DNA of 64,000 bases from Mitsuaria sp. 7 (GTDB lineage: Bacteria > Pseudomonadota > Gammaproteobacteria > Burkholderiales > Burkholderiaceae_C), in NCBI RefSeq assembly GCF_001653795.1, contig NZ_CP011514.1, positions 5,328,727 through 5,392,726 on the forward strand. The letters run 5' to 3'. Within the stretch, counting starts at the first letter, position 1. Each line of letters starts with the position of its first letter. The position numbers and the translations under genes are program-made. The notes below the pieces were generated by a model that ran no database searches, was not told the DNA's origin, and worked only from the letters and a program-made list of their open reading frames with translations. Of the stretch, positions 16,553-26,253 are shown piece by piece.

Positions 16553-18940
16553 ATGGCCCATCAGGAACACGATCACCGCCCCGCCGCGCCCGAGTCCGCC
16601 GCCACGTCCTGTGGTGCATGCTGCGGTCATTCCGCCGAGCTCGCGCCACCGGCGCCCGCGCCGGCCGTCGCGCCCGCACATCGCCATGCCGGTCACGATC
16701 ATGGACAGGAGCATGCCCATGCTCACGACCACGACCACGACCACGCGCATGGCGCGTCTTGCGCGGCGCCCGTGGCGAAGTCGCCGGCACCGACGGTCGA
16801 GGAACTCACCGGCACCACGCGCCAGCGCTACTTCATCGCCGGCATGGATTGCCCGACCGAGGAAGGCCTGCTGCGCAAGCAGCTGCAAGGCAGGGACGGC
16901 GTGGTGGCGTTGGAGTTCGACCTGATCAACCGCCTGCTCGACGTGCACCACCGCCTGCCCGACGACGCGCCGCTGCGCGCGGCGATCCACGCCGTCGGCA
17001 TGAGCGCCGAGCCCATCGAAGCCGAAGCGCCGCCACCCGTCCCTCCGCCGGCGATCTCGTCCAGCCTGAAGTGGCGCATGGCGGTCGCCGGCGTGGCCGC
17101 GATCGCGGCGGAAACGCTCGCGTTCTCCGGCGTCGACGAGTCCGGTCCGCTGGTGATCGCGCTGTCGGTCGCGACCATGCTGCTCGGCGGTCTGCCGACG
17201 CTGCGCAAGGGCTGGATCGCGCTGAAGAGCGTGACGCTCAACATCCACCTGCTGATGAGCCTGGCGGTCATCGGCGCGATCGTGCTCGGCCAGTGGCCCG
17301 AGGCGGCGATGGTGGTGTGGCTGTTCGGCCTGTCCGAGATGATGGAGAGCCTCAGCCTGGCTCGTGCTCGCGATGCGATCCGCGCGCTGACGCAGCTCGC
17401 GCCGGAGACGGCGCAGGTGCAAGGCGCCGACGGCCGCTGGATGCCGGTACCCGCAGCCGACGTGGCGATCGGCGCGAAGGTCCGGATCCCTCCGGGCGAG
17501 CGCGTGCCGCTCGACGGCCGTCTGCTCACGGGCCGCTCCAGCCTGAACGAGGCCGCCCTGACCGGCGAGGCCATGCCGGTCGACAAGGCGCCCGGCGACG
17601 CGCTGCTGGCCGGCAGCATCAACGGCGACGGCCTGCTCGAAATGACGGTCACCGCCGGCAAGGGTCACACGCTGCTCGACCGCATGGCCTCCGCCGTGCA
17701 GCAGGCGCAGTCGCAGCGCGCGCCGACGCAGGCCTTCATCGACCGCTTCGCCCGCGTGTACACGCCGGCGGTGGTGCTGGTGGCCGTCGCGCTGGCGGTG
17801 CTGCCGCCGCTGCTGGGCTTCGGAACGTGGAACGACTGGATCTACAAGGGTCTGGTCCTGCTCGTGATCGCTTGCCCCTGTGCGCTGGTGATCTCCACGC
17901 CGGTGACGGTGGTCAGCGGCCTGGCCTCGGCGGCGCGAAGAGGCATCCTGATCAAGGGCGGGCTCTACCTGGAGCGCGCCCGGCAACTGAAGACACTGGC
18001 CTTCGACAAGACCGGCACGCTGACCGAAGGCAAGCCGCAACTGGCGGCGGTGCAGCCGCTGTACCCGTCGGTGAACGCCGACCAGGCGCTGCATCTGGCC
18101 GCGCGGCTCGACGCCGGCAGCACGCACCCGCTGGCGCAGGCGATCGTCGCGGCGCACGCGCAGCGCGTGAGCTCCGCGCTGGAGCCGGTCGATCACCTGC
18201 AGAACCTGCCCGGCCTGGGACTGACCGCGCAGCTGGACGGCGCTGAATTCGCGCTCGGCAACGAGCGGCTGGCCGAGCAGCGCGGTGCCGTCGACGACGA
18301 CGCCCGCAACGCCGCCCGCGCGCTGCAGGCGCAGGGCCACACGTTGGTCTGGCTGATGCGTGGCGCGCAGACGCTGGCCTTGCTGGCGCTGTCGGACACG
18401 CCGAGACCCGAAGCCGCCGAAGTGCTGAAGACACTGCGCGCGCGCGGCCTGTCGCTGACGATGCTCAGCGGCGACCAGCGCCCGAGTGCCGTCGCGATGG
18501 CGGGCCGGCTCGGCATGCCGGAGGACGCGGTGCGCGCGCCGCTGCTGCCGCAGGACAAGCTCGACGCGATCGCGAAGCTCGCCGACGAGCAGGGCCCGGT
18601 CGCGATGATCGGCGACGGTGTCAACGACGCCCCGGCGCTGGCGCGCGCCGACATCGCGATCGCGATGGGCGCCGCGGGCAGCGCGACCGCGCTGGAGACC
18701 GCCGACATCGCGCTGATGCAGGACGACCTGCGCAAGCTGCCCGAGCTGATCGACCTGTCCGAGCGCGTGGCGACGGTGTTGAAGCAGAACATCGTCGTGG
18801 CGCTGGGCCTGAAGGCGATCGTGGCGGCGCTGACGCTGGCGGGCATCGGCTCCCTGTGGCTGGCGGTGCTGGCCGACGCGGGCGCGAGCCTGCTGGTGGT
18901 ACTCAACGGCCTGCGGCTGCTGCGCGAAGAGCGCCCCTGA
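16553..18940 (+). CDS. cadA: P1B-type ATPase, Zn/Cd/Pb exporter
   Basis: A 795-residue P-type ATPase that pumps divalent soft metals out of the cytoplasm. The N-terminal ~75 residues are very rich in histidine and carry CGACCGHS. A metal-binding domain follows with GMDC at 97-100. CPC at 441-443 defines the metal-translocating segment, DKTGTLTEG has the phosphorylated Asp485, and GDGVNDAPAL begins at about 687. CPC plus the His-rich start fits the Zn/Cd/Pb branch rather than copper. It is divergent from cadR and expected to be induced by it. Confidence 0.93.
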   Translation: MAHQEHDHRPAAPESAATSCGACCGHSAELAPPAPAPAVAPAHRHAGHDHGQEHAHAHDHDHDHAHGASCAAPVAKSPAPTVEELTGTTRQRYFIAGMDCPTEEGLLRKQLQGRDGVVALEFDLINRLLDVHHRLPDDAPLRAAIHAVGMSAEPIEAEAPPPVPPPAISSSLKWRMAVAGVAAIAAETLAFSGVDESGPLVIALSVATMLLGGLPTLRKGWIALKSVTLNIHLLMSLAVIGAIVLGQWPEAAMVVWLFGLSEMMESLSLARARDAIRALTQLAPETAQVQGADGRWMPVPAADVAIGAKVRIPPGERVPLDGRLLTGRSSLNEAALTGEAMPVDKAPGDALLAGSINGDGLLEMTVTAGKGHTLLDRMASAVQQAQSQRAPTQAFIDRFARVYTPAVVLVAVALAVLPPLLGFGTWNDWIYKGLVLLVIACPCALVISTPVTVVSGLASAARRGILIKGGLYLERARQLKTLAFDKTGTLTEGKPQLAAVQPLYPSVNADQALHLAARLDAGSTHPLAQAIVAAHAQRVSSALEPVDHLQNLPGLGLTAQLDGAEFALGNERLAEQRGAVDDDARNAARALQAQGHTLVWLMRGAQTLALLALSDTPRPEAAEVLKTLRARGLSLTMLSGDQRPSAVAMAGRLGMPEDAVRAPLLPQDKLDAIAKLADEQGPVAMIGDGVNDAPALARADIAIAMGAAGSATALETADIALMQDDLRKLPELIDLSERVATVLKQNIVVALGLKAIVAALTLAGIGSLWLAVLADAGASLLVVLNGLRLLREERP

Positions 18941-19213
18941 ACGCGGCGTCCGAAGCCGCCGTCGACGTGTGCGGACGGCCCTGGGAAGGGGCTTCGCACC
19001 TAGGGTGAGCCCTAATGCCGACGGGGCGGTTGAGGCTGACCTTTCGCTGACAATGGCGCCGCCTGCCGCTGGCGGGCCCCGAGGGATCGATCGATCCGGG
19101 GCCTGGACCAGCGGCAAACGCGTTCTGATCCCTGGAACGCGGTTTCCCGTGACCCGGAGCGCCGGGTCATTGATTCCTCAGCGATCCACCAGCGATCGAT
19201 CACGGAGCGTCGT

Positions 19214-20755
19214 TTGAACACAATTCAAACTCCCGGAGCGCGGCAGACCATCCTCGGCCAGCCCAACAGCCTGTTCGTCCTGTTCTTCACCGAAATGTGG
19301 GAACGGTTCTCCTACTACGGCATGCGGGCGCTGCTCGTGCTGTACCTGATCTCCGAGGCCACCAAGGGCGGCTGGGGCTGGACGCGCGAGGAGGCGACCA
19401 GCCTCTACGGCACGTACACGATGCTGGTGTACCTGACGCCGATCATCGGCGGCTACATCGCGGACCGCTTCCTGGGCACGCGGCGCTCGGTGGTGCTGGG
19501 CGGCTTCATCATCGCGGCGGGTCACATCGCACTGTTCTTCGACACCAAGGCGACCTTCTACGTCGGCCTGGGTCTGGTGATCCTGGGCACGGGCCTGTTC
19601 AAGCCGAACATCTCGGCCATCGTCGGCCAGCTCTACAACAAGGACAACGAAGGCCAGCGCGACGGCGGCTACACGCTGTTCTACATGGGCGTGAACGCGG
19701 GGGCCTTCTTCGGCATCTCGCTGTGCGGCTACATCGGCGAGAAGATCGGCTGGCACTACGGTTTCGGCCTGGCGGCGGTCTTCATGATCCTGGGCGCGCT
19801 GCAGTTCTGGCTGGCGCAAGGCATCTTCGGCGACATCGGCGGCGTGCCGAGCAAGAACGCCCCGCTGGTGGACGCGAGCGAGCCGCTGGACGACACGCCC
19901 GCCCACATCGTGCGTGACCGCCTGATCGCGATCGGCGTGTTCTCCTTCTTCACGATCTTCTTCTGGTTCGCCTTCGAGCAGGCCGGCGGCTCGATGACCA
20001 TCTTCGCGGCGGACTACACCGACCGCGCGCTGGTGGGCACGAGCGGGCTGGTCTTCAAGATCGTCAACTCGCTGATGACGCTGATCCCGGTGGCGATCCT
20101 GAGCTGGCTGCTGATCAAGCTGGGCCGCAGCACCGAGGGTCTCTACAAGGCGTCCAACGCCCTGCTCGCGCTGGCGCTGGCGGTGATCTGGGGCCTGTCG
20201 CTGTGGATGCTGGGCCGCGAGTTCGCGCTGGAGCAATCGGAGATTCCGGCCACCTGGTTCGGCGTGCTGAACTCCTTCTTCCTGGTGATCCTGGCGCCGA
20301 TGTTCAGCAAGATGTGGGAACGTCGCTGGAACCCGAGCGGTCCGGTGAAGTTCGGCGTCGGCCTGGTGCTGCTGGGCCTGGGCTTCGCGGCGCTGTCGTA
20401 CGGCGCGTCGGGCATCCCGGCGGGTGCGAAGACGGCGCAGGTCAGCATGGTCTTCCTGACGCTGGCCTACCTGCTGCACACGATGGGCGAGCTGTGCCTG
20501 TCGCCGGTCGGCCTGTCCTACATCTCGAAGCTGGCGCCGGCGCGTCTGCTGGGCCTGATGTTCGGCGTCTGGTTCGTCAACGCCGCGATCGCCAACAAGA
20601 TCGCCGGCATGACGGGCTCGTACATCGACGCGATCTCGTCGACGTATTCGATGTCCACCTTCTTCCTCATCTTCACCATCGTCCCCGCGGGCGCCGGCCT
20701 GCTGCTGATGCTGCTCAGCCCGGTGATGAAGAAGCTGATGCACGGCGTGCATTGA
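19214..20755 (+). CDS. POT-family proton-dependent oligopeptide transporter
   Basis: A 513-residue inner-membrane importer of di- and tripeptides driven by protons (Dtp-type). The N-terminus has FFTEMWERFSYYGMRALLVL, the family signature on helix 1, and GGYIADRFLGTRRSV follows between helices 2 and 3. About 14 hydrophobic segments are apparent. The likely start is a TTG at 19214 preceded by GGAG; no in-frame ATG lies upstream of the signature, so a non-ATG start seems required. It is monocistronic, ended by the hairpin at 20789-20816. Confidence 0.88.
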   Translation: MNTIQTPGARQTILGQPNSLFVLFFTEMWERFSYYGMRALLVLYLISEATKGGWGWTREEATSLYGTYTMLVYLTPIIGGYIADRFLGTRRSVVLGGFIIAAGHIALFFDTKATFYVGLGLVILGTGLFKPNISAIVGQLYNKDNEGQRDGGYTLFYMGVNAGAFFGISLCGYIGEKIGWHYGFGLAAVFMILGALQFWLAQGIFGDIGGVPSKNAPLVDASEPLDDTPAHIVRDRLIAIGVFSFFTIFFWFAFEQAGGSMTIFAADYTDRALVGTSGLVFKIVNSLMTLIPVAILSWLLIKLGRSTEGLYKASNALLALALAVIWGLSLWMLGREFALEQSEIPATWFGVLNSFFLVILAPMFSKMWERRWNPSGPVKFGVGLVLLGLGFAALSYGASGIPAGAKTAQVSMVFLTLAYLLHTMGELCLSPVGLSYISKLAPARLLGLMFGVWFVNAAIANKIAGMTGSYIDAISSTYSMSTFFLIFTIVPAGAGLLLMLLSPVMKKLMHGVH

Positions 20756-20788
20756 GCGGAGGCGCTCAGCGCCTTCCAGGAATCGATC

Positions 20789-20816
20789 AAACCCGGGCCC
20801 CGCCCGGGTTTTTTCT
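20789..20816 (+). terminator. rho-independent terminator
   Basis: ACCCGGG (20791-20797) pairs with CCCGGGT (20803-20809), extended by AA/TT, followed by TTTTTTC. It ends the POT transporter transcript. Confidence 0.9.
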
Positions 20817-20940
20817 TGGCCGCGGTTCTGTCCGTGGTTCTGCCCGTCGTTTGAAATAGGATCTCTCTCTGGCCGGAGCAAAGGCCCGCTCTTTCAAGCG
20901 CCATCGTCGGCGATCGACGTGACTCGATCCGAGTGCGCTC

Positions 20941-21555
20941 ATGACTTTCCAGATCCTTCTTCCCGCCACGCTGCAGCCCTTCGGGCATGCGCTGGTCCAG
21001 TCGCTGTTCCAGTCGGAGCGGGATGTGTTCCCGAAAGGCATCACCGTCCTGGTGCAAGGCGAAGTGCTGGCTTTTCCCAGTCGCGTCTACTGCCCACCGG
21101 ACCGGCTGCAAGCCGTCGTGGACCACGCAACGGGCGATGCCCGCAGACTCGCGCTCTGCTTCGGCACCCGTCATCACGACGGGCACATCCGCGAGGCTTG
21201 CCTGAGGCAACTCGGCGTCATGGATCCGCCGTGGGTGATCCCGTTCTTCGTCCAGCTCCTCGGGGAGTACGTGGTCGAGATCGCCGAGGTCGTCGCCGAG
21301 GCGATCGCGAGCGCGGACCGGGCGGAACTCGCCGCTTTCGTGGCGGGCAACCCGGGCTTCATGGCGACGACGCGGCGCAGGGTCCTCAGCTACTGGGACT
21401 GTTACTACCGGGACCGCTGGAGCACGGTGACGGTGTATCCCGCCATGGCGGCCCTGAATGCCATCGAACGGAGTGCCGCGGGTGAAGCGATGTCCGGGGG
21501 CGCGAAGCCCCACTCCGGCGTCCTTGCCCAATCCTCCGAACCCCCACCCTCCTGA
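20941..21555 (+). CDS. hypothetical protein, 204 residues
   Basis: I do not recognise this protein. It begins MTFQILLPATLQPFGHALVQ, is probably soluble, and has a helical middle with RREACLRQL-like and VVEIAEVVAEAIASADRAEL segments. A histidine pair, GTRHHDGHIREACL, and an aromatic cluster, SYWDCYYRDRW, are the only striking patches. No signal peptide or membrane segment is visible. It sits alone between the POT terminator and the RND operon, with codon use like its neighbours. The reading frame, length and composition support a real gene, but function is unknown. Confidence 0.6.
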   Translation: MTFQILLPATLQPFGHALVQSLFQSERDVFPKGITVLVQGEVLAFPSRVYCPPDRLQAVVDHATGDARRLALCFGTRHHDGHIREACLRQLGVMDPPWVIPFFVQLLGEYVVEIAEVVAEAIASADRAELAAFVAGNPGFMATTRRRVLSYWDCYYRDRWSTVTVYPAMAALNAIERSAAGEAMSGGAKPHSGVLAQSSEPPPS

Positions 21556-21673
21556 CGTTTTCCGGCAGTGTCTCCAACGAGACTTGCTCACAACCTTGCC
21601 CAGGCAGTCAATCGTTTCCAAGAAGCCCTCCGGCAAAGGGACAGGTATTGCCTGAGGCACTGGAAGCCTTTTC

Positions 21674-21688
21674 ATGTACCGCGTACAT
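21674..21688. promoter_or_regulatory. palindrome upstream of the RND operon, possible operator
   Basis: ATGTAC-CGC-GTACAT is a perfect inverted repeat with a three-base centre, 54 bases before the start of the RND operon. TetR-type repressors of efflux pumps bind sites of this form and position. No regulator gene is adjacent, so the binding protein is unknown. Confidence 0.45.
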
Positions 21689-21741
21689 TCCGCCGCACGC
21701 TGCGGTGCAACAGATGCCGTGGGCGTTTTCGGGAGTGATGC

Positions 21742-22938
21742 ATGGCTGGACCTTCTTTCAATCGCAACGCCGTCGCCGGCGCCCTGGTGGCGCTGCTGTT
21801 GACCGCCTGTGGACAACAGGATCAACAACAACAGCAGCATGGCGGCCCCCCGCCCGTGACGGTCGCCCCGGCGATCGCGCGCGAAGTCCAGGACTTCGAT
21901 GAATTCACCGCGCGCCTGGAAGCGCCGGACACCGTCGAGATCCGCGCCCGTGTCGCCGGAACACTCGACAAGGTCCACTTCCGCGAGGGCCAGGTGGTCA
22001 AGAAGGGCGACCCGCTCTTCACCATCGATCCGCGTCCGTTCCAGGCCGAGGTCGCCCGCGCCGAGGCCCAGGCCGCCGCCGCCCGCACCGCCGCCGACCT
22101 GAGCAAGTCCGACCTGGGCCGTGCCGAGAAGCTCGTCGCCATCCAGGGCGTCAGCCAGCAGGAGATCGACCAGCTCAAGGCCGCCGTCCGCAACAACGAG
22201 GCCAACATCCGCGCCGCGGAAGCCGCCGTGACGCAGGCCAAGCTGAACGTCGAGTTCACCCAGGTCCGCGCCCCGGTCACCGGCCGCAGCTCGCGCGCCA
22301 ACGTGACGCCCGGCAACCTCGTCAACATCGGCGAGCCGGTGCTGACCACCGTCGTCTCCAGCGACAAGGTCTACGCCTACTTCGACGCCAGCGAGGCGAC
22401 CTTCCTGAAGTACGCCGCCGCCGCCCGCGCCGGCGGCGCCAAGCGCGAGCAGGCCAACAAGATCCGCCTGGGCCTGGCCAACGAGCAGGGCTACCCGCAC
22501 GAAGGCCACATGGACTTCGTCGACAACCGCCTGAATCCGGCCACCGCCACCATCCGCGGCCGCGCCGTCTTCGACAACAAGGACGGGCTGTTCACCCCGG
22601 GCCTGTTCGCGCGCGTCCGCCTGGAAGGCACCGGCTCCTACAACGCCACGCTGATCCCCGACCGCGCCATCGGCACCGACCAGGCCAACAAGGTCGTGAT
22701 GATCGTCGGCGCCAACAACATCGTGGCGCCCCGTCCGGTCCAGGCCGGCGCGCTGTTCGACGGCTACCGCGTGGTCCAGGGCGTCAAGCCCGGCGAGCTC
22801 GTGATCATCGACGGCCTCCAGCATGCGATGCCCGGCGCGCCGGTCACGCCGCAGCAGGCCAAGCTCGACGACAAGGGACGCCCCGTCGCCGCGCCGCAGG
22901 GCGCCGCCTCCGCCGCTCCCGCCGCGTCGTCGAAGTAA
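21742..22938 (+). CDS. RND efflux periplasmic adaptor (lipoprotein)
   Basis: The 398-residue membrane fusion protein of a tripartite RND pump, linking the inner-membrane pump to the outer-membrane channel. The N-terminus is a lipoprotein signal with lipobox LTAC (Cys23), followed by a glutamine-rich linker. The biotinyl-lipoyl-like halves (VEIRARVAGTLDKVHFREG and FTQVRAPVTGRSSRANVTPG) flank an alpha-hairpin rich in alanine, as in AcrA/MexE. GGGAG precedes the ATG. It is the first gene of the three-gene operon; the pump gene begins 18 bases after its stop. The MexE/AcrA group is likely, but the drug range is unknown. Confidence 0.92.
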   Translation: MAGPSFNRNAVAGALVALLLTACGQQDQQQQQHGGPPPVTVAPAIAREVQDFDEFTARLEAPDTVEIRARVAGTLDKVHFREGQVVKKGDPLFTIDPRPFQAEVARAEAQAAAARTAADLSKSDLGRAEKLVAIQGVSQQEIDQLKAAVRNNEANIRAAEAAVTQAKLNVEFTQVRAPVTGRSSRANVTPGNLVNIGEPVLTTVVSSDKVYAYFDASEATFLKYAAAARAGGAKREQANKIRLGLANEQGYPHEGHMDFVDNRLNPATATIRGRAVFDNKDGLFTPGLFARVRLEGTGSYNATLIPDRAIGTDQANKVVMIVGANNIVAPRPVQAGALFDGYRVVQGVKPGELVIIDGLQHAMPGAPVTPQQAKLDDKGRPVAAPQGAASAAPAASSK

Positions 22939-22956
22939 CCCGACGCGAGGCCGTCC

Positions 22957-25900
22957 ATGGATATCTCACGCTTCTTCATCGAGCGGCCGCGCTTTGCGTC
23001 GGTCCTCTCGATCTTCATCTTCCTGGTGGGCCTGCTGGCGATCTTCCGGCTGCCCATCTCCGAGTACCCCGAGGTCGCGCCGCCGCAGGTCGTCGTGCGC
23101 GCCCAGTTCCCCGGCGCCAACCCGCGCGTGATCTCCGAGACGGTGGCGACGCCGCTCGAGGAACAGATCAACGGGCTGGAAAACGTCCTGTACTTCGACA
23201 GCCAGGCCACCGCCGACGGCGGCATGACGCTGACGGTCACCTTCAAGATCGGCACCAACCCGGAAGCCGCGGAAACGGCGGTCCAGAACCGCATCAACCG
23301 CGCGCTGCCGCGCCTGCCCGACATCGTCCGGCAGATCGGCGTGACGACCGAGAAGTCCAGTCCCAACCTGACCATGGTCGTCCACATGGTCAGCCCGGAC
23401 AACAGCCGCGACGCGCTGTACCTGCGCAACTACGCGCAGCTGCAGGTCCGCGACGAGCTGCTGCGCGTGCAGGGCATGGGCTCGGTGCAGGTCTTCGGCT
23501 CCGGCGACTACGCGATGCGCGTCTGGCTGGACCCGGCCAAGCTGGCCGGCCGCGGCCTGACCGCCTCCGACGTCACCAACGCCATCCGTGAGCAGAACAC
23601 GCAGGTCGCGGCCGGTGTCGTCGGCGCGCCGCCGGCGCCCAAGGGCACCGACTTCCAGCTGCAGATCAACACGCAGGGCCGCCTCGTCACCGAGGAAGAG
23701 TTCGCCGACGTCATCATCCGCACCGACACCGCCACAGGCGGCCTGGTCCGGGTGCGCGACGTGGGCCGCGTCGAGATGGGCCCCGGCACCTACGCGCTGC
23801 GCAGCCTGCTGAACAACAAGGAAGCGGTCGGTATCGGCATCTTCCAGGCCCCGCAGTCCAACGCGCTGAACATCTCCAAGGATGTGCGCGCGACGATGGA
23901 CCGCCTGAAGGAAAGCTTCCCGGCCGGCGTCAGCTACGACATCGTCTACGACCCGACGCGCTTCGTCGCCACGTCCATCGAGAAGGTGATCCACACCCTG
24001 ATCGAGGCCGTGCTGCTGGTCGTGCTGGTGGTGATCATCTTCCTGCAGACCTGGCGCGCGTCCATCATCCCGCTGCTGGCCGTGCCGGTGTCCATCGTGG
24101 GCACGTTCGCGGTGCTGCTGCTGCTGGGCTACTCGATCAACACGCTGACGCTGTTCGGGCTGGTGCTCGCCATCGGCATCGTGGTCGACGATGCGATCGT
24201 GGTGGTCGAGAACGTCGAGCGCAACCTCGAGGACGGCCTCACGCCGCATGCCGCGACGGTCAAGGCGATGCAGGAGGTCTCCGGGCCCATCATCGCGATC
24301 GCGCTGGTGCTGTGCGCGGTGTTCATCCCGCTGACCTTCGTCCCGGGCCTGTCGGGCCAGTTCTATCGCCAGTTCGCGGTCACGATCGCGATCTCGACGG
24401 TGATCTCGGCGTTCAACTCGCTGACCCTGTCGCCCGCCATGGCGGCCTTGCTGCTGCGTCCCCACGACGCGCCCAAGGACCCGATCATGAAGGTGATGGA
24501 CAAGCTGTTCGGCCGGTTCTTCCACTGGTTCAACTGCTTCTTCCAGCGCCGCAGCGACGGCTACAGCCGCGGCGTCACCGGCATCCTCAAGCGCAAGGGC
24601 GGCGCGCTGGTCGTCTACGCGATCCTGCTGGGCCTGACCGCGCTGCTGTTCACGCGCATCCCGTCGGGCTTCGTGCCGGCGCCGGACAAGCAGTACCTGA
24701 TCGGCATCGCGCAGCTGCCGGCCGGCGCCACGCTGGACCGCACCGAAGAGGTCATCCGGCGCATGAGCGACATCGCGCTGAAGGTGCCCGGCATCCGCGA
24801 CTCGATCGCCTTCCCGGGCCTGTCGATCGCCGGCTTCTCGGCCGCGCCCAACGAAGGCATCGTGTTCTTCGGCCTGGACGAATTCGAGAACCGGACCTCC
24901 GCCGAGACTTCCAAGGACGCGATCCTGGGCAAGGTCAACGGCGCGATCCAGCAGATCCAGGGCGCGCGCATGTTCGTCGTGCCGCCGCCGGCGGTGGACG
25001 GCCTGGGCAACGCGGGCGGCTTCAAGGTGCAGGTGCAGGACCGCTCCGGCCTCGGCGAGCAGGCGCTCTACGGCGCCGTCTGGGGCACGCTGGGTCCGAT
25101 CTACGGCGACCCGAAGAGCGGCATCGGCACGCCGTACTCGACCTACGACATCAACGTCCCCCAGCTCTTCGCCCACGTCGACCGGGTGAAGGCCAAGCAG
25201 ATGGGCGTGAAGCTGCAGGACATCTACGACACGCTGCAGATCAACCTCGGCTCGCTGTACGTCAACGACTTCAGCCGCTTCGGCAAGACCTACCAGGTGA
25301 TCGTGCAGGCGGATGCGGCCTTCCGCTCCAACGCCGGCAGCATCACCGACCTGAAGACGCGCAACGAGAAGAACGAGATGGTGCCGCTGGGCGCGCTGAT
25401 GAACGTCGATCCGACCTTCGGACCGACGCGCGTGACGCGCTACAACGGCTTCCCGAGCGCGGACATCAACGGCGCGGCCAAGCCCGGTTTCTCCAGCGGC
25501 CAGGCCGAGGCGGAGATCGAGAAGCGCCTGAAGAACCTGCCGCGCGGCATGACCTACGAGTGGACGGAGCTGACCTACCAGGACCGGCTGACCCGCGACA
25601 TCAAGGTCGGCGGCTTCGCGATCCCGACGCTGGGCGCGGTGCTGGCGATCTCGGTGCTGCTGGTGGTGCTGGTCCTCGCGGCCCAGTACGAAAGCTGGTC
25701 GCTGCCGCTGGCCATCATCCTGATCGTGCCGATGTGCATCCTGTCCGCGCTCTTCGGCGTGTGGCTGTCGCACTTCCCGCCGTTCGCGCAGGCCGGGGAT
25801 CTCAACATCTTCTCGCAGGTGGCGCTGGTGGTGCTGGTCGGGCTGGCGTGCAAGAACGCGATCCTGATCGTCGAGTTCGCGAAGGAACTCGAGGAGCGCG

Positions 25901-26253
25901 GCGAAGCGCTGCACGACGCGATCATCCACGCCTGCCGCATGCGGCTGCGTCCCATCCTGATGACCTCGATCGCGTTCTGCGCGGGCGTCATCCCGCTGAT
26001 CCTGGGCTCCGGCGCGGGCAGCGAGATGCGTCGCGCGATGGGCATCGCGGTGTTCTCGGGCATGGTCGGGGTGACGCTGTTCGGCATCTTCCTGACGCCG
26101 GTGTTCTACGCGCTGCTGCGCAAGAGCACCGAGAAGAAGCGCGCCCACGCGGCCGAGCTGCGTCATCAGATCGATGCCGCCGCCCATCCGTTCCATCCGG
26201 GCGTCGATGACGCCGATCCGCCCAAGGGCAGCCCGGCCAAGGGGGGCGCATGA
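22957..26253 (+). CDS. RND efflux inner-membrane pump (HAE1 type)
   Basis: A 1098-residue proton-driven exporter resembling MexF/AcrB. It starts MDISRFFIERPRFASVLSI, the standard opening. In the fourth membrane segment GIVVDDAIVVVENVER supplies the proton-relay pair Asp411-Asp412. Two large periplasmic loops and twelve hydrophobic segments are in the usual order. The protein is roughly 40-50 residues longer than typical because of a polar C-terminal tail rich in His, Asp and Pro. Its stop overlaps the start of the outer-membrane factor gene by four bases (ATGA), which implies coupled translation. Confidence 0.94.
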   Translation: MDISRFFIERPRFASVLSIFIFLVGLLAIFRLPISEYPEVAPPQVVVRAQFPGANPRVISETVATPLEEQINGLENVLYFDSQATADGGMTLTVTFKIGTNPEAAETAVQNRINRALPRLPDIVRQIGVTTEKSSPNLTMVVHMVSPDNSRDALYLRNYAQLQVRDELLRVQGMGSVQVFGSGDYAMRVWLDPAKLAGRGLTASDVTNAIREQNTQVAAGVVGAPPAPKGTDFQLQINTQGRLVTEEEFADVIIRTDTATGGLVRVRDVGRVEMGPGTYALRSLLNNKEAVGIGIFQAPQSNALNISKDVRATMDRLKESFPAGVSYDIVYDPTRFVATSIEKVIHTLIEAVLLVVLVVIIFLQTWRASIIPLLAVPVSIVGTFAVLLLLGYSINTLTLFGLVLAIGIVVDDAIVVVENVERNLEDGLTPHAATVKAMQEVSGPIIAIALVLCAVFIPLTFVPGLSGQFYRQFAVTIAISTVISAFNSLTLSPAMAALLLRPHDAPKDPIMKVMDKLFGRFFHWFNCFFQRRSDGYSRGVTGILKRKGGALVVYAILLGLTALLFTRIPSGFVPAPDKQYLIGIAQLPAGATLDRTEEVIRRMSDIALKVPGIRDSIAFPGLSIAGFSAAPNEGIVFFGLDEFENRTSAETSKDAILGKVNGAIQQIQGARMFVVPPPAVDGLGNAGGFKVQVQDRSGLGEQALYGAVWGTLGPIYGDPKSGIGTPYSTYDINVPQLFAHVDRVKAKQMGVKLQDIYDTLQINLGSLYVNDFSRFGKTYQVIVQADAAFRSNAGSITDLKTRNEKNEMVPLGALMNVDPTFGPTRVTRYNGFPSADINGAAKPGFSSGQAEAEIEKRLKNLPRGMTYEWTELTYQDRLTRDIKVGGFAIPTLGAVLAISVLLVVLVLAAQYESWSLPLAIILIVPMCILSALFGVWLSHFPPFAQAGDLNIFSQVALVVLVGLACKNAILIVEFAKELEERGEALHDAIIHACRMRLRPILMTSIAFCAGVIPLILGSGAGSEMRRAMGIAVFSGMVGVTLFGIFLTPVFYALLRKSTEKKRAHAAELRHQIDAAAHPFHPGVDDADPPKGSPAKGGA

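Noticed and set aside
18941..19213. Hairpin TAGGG-TGAG-CCCTA and other small repeats after cadA, considered as terminator or riboswitch of the peptide transporter
   Set aside because: The stems are short, there is no U-tract, and no known peptide- or metal-sensing RNA pattern can be drawn.
22966..26196. A 1076-codon open frame on the minus strand across the RND pump gene, and similar long frames opposite the TonB receptors (36873-39353, 42980-45925) and glcB (46222-48546)
   Set aside because: They mirror the codon structure of the real genes on the other strand, are Arg/Gln/His/Asp-rich without family motifs, and result from high GC at third positions.
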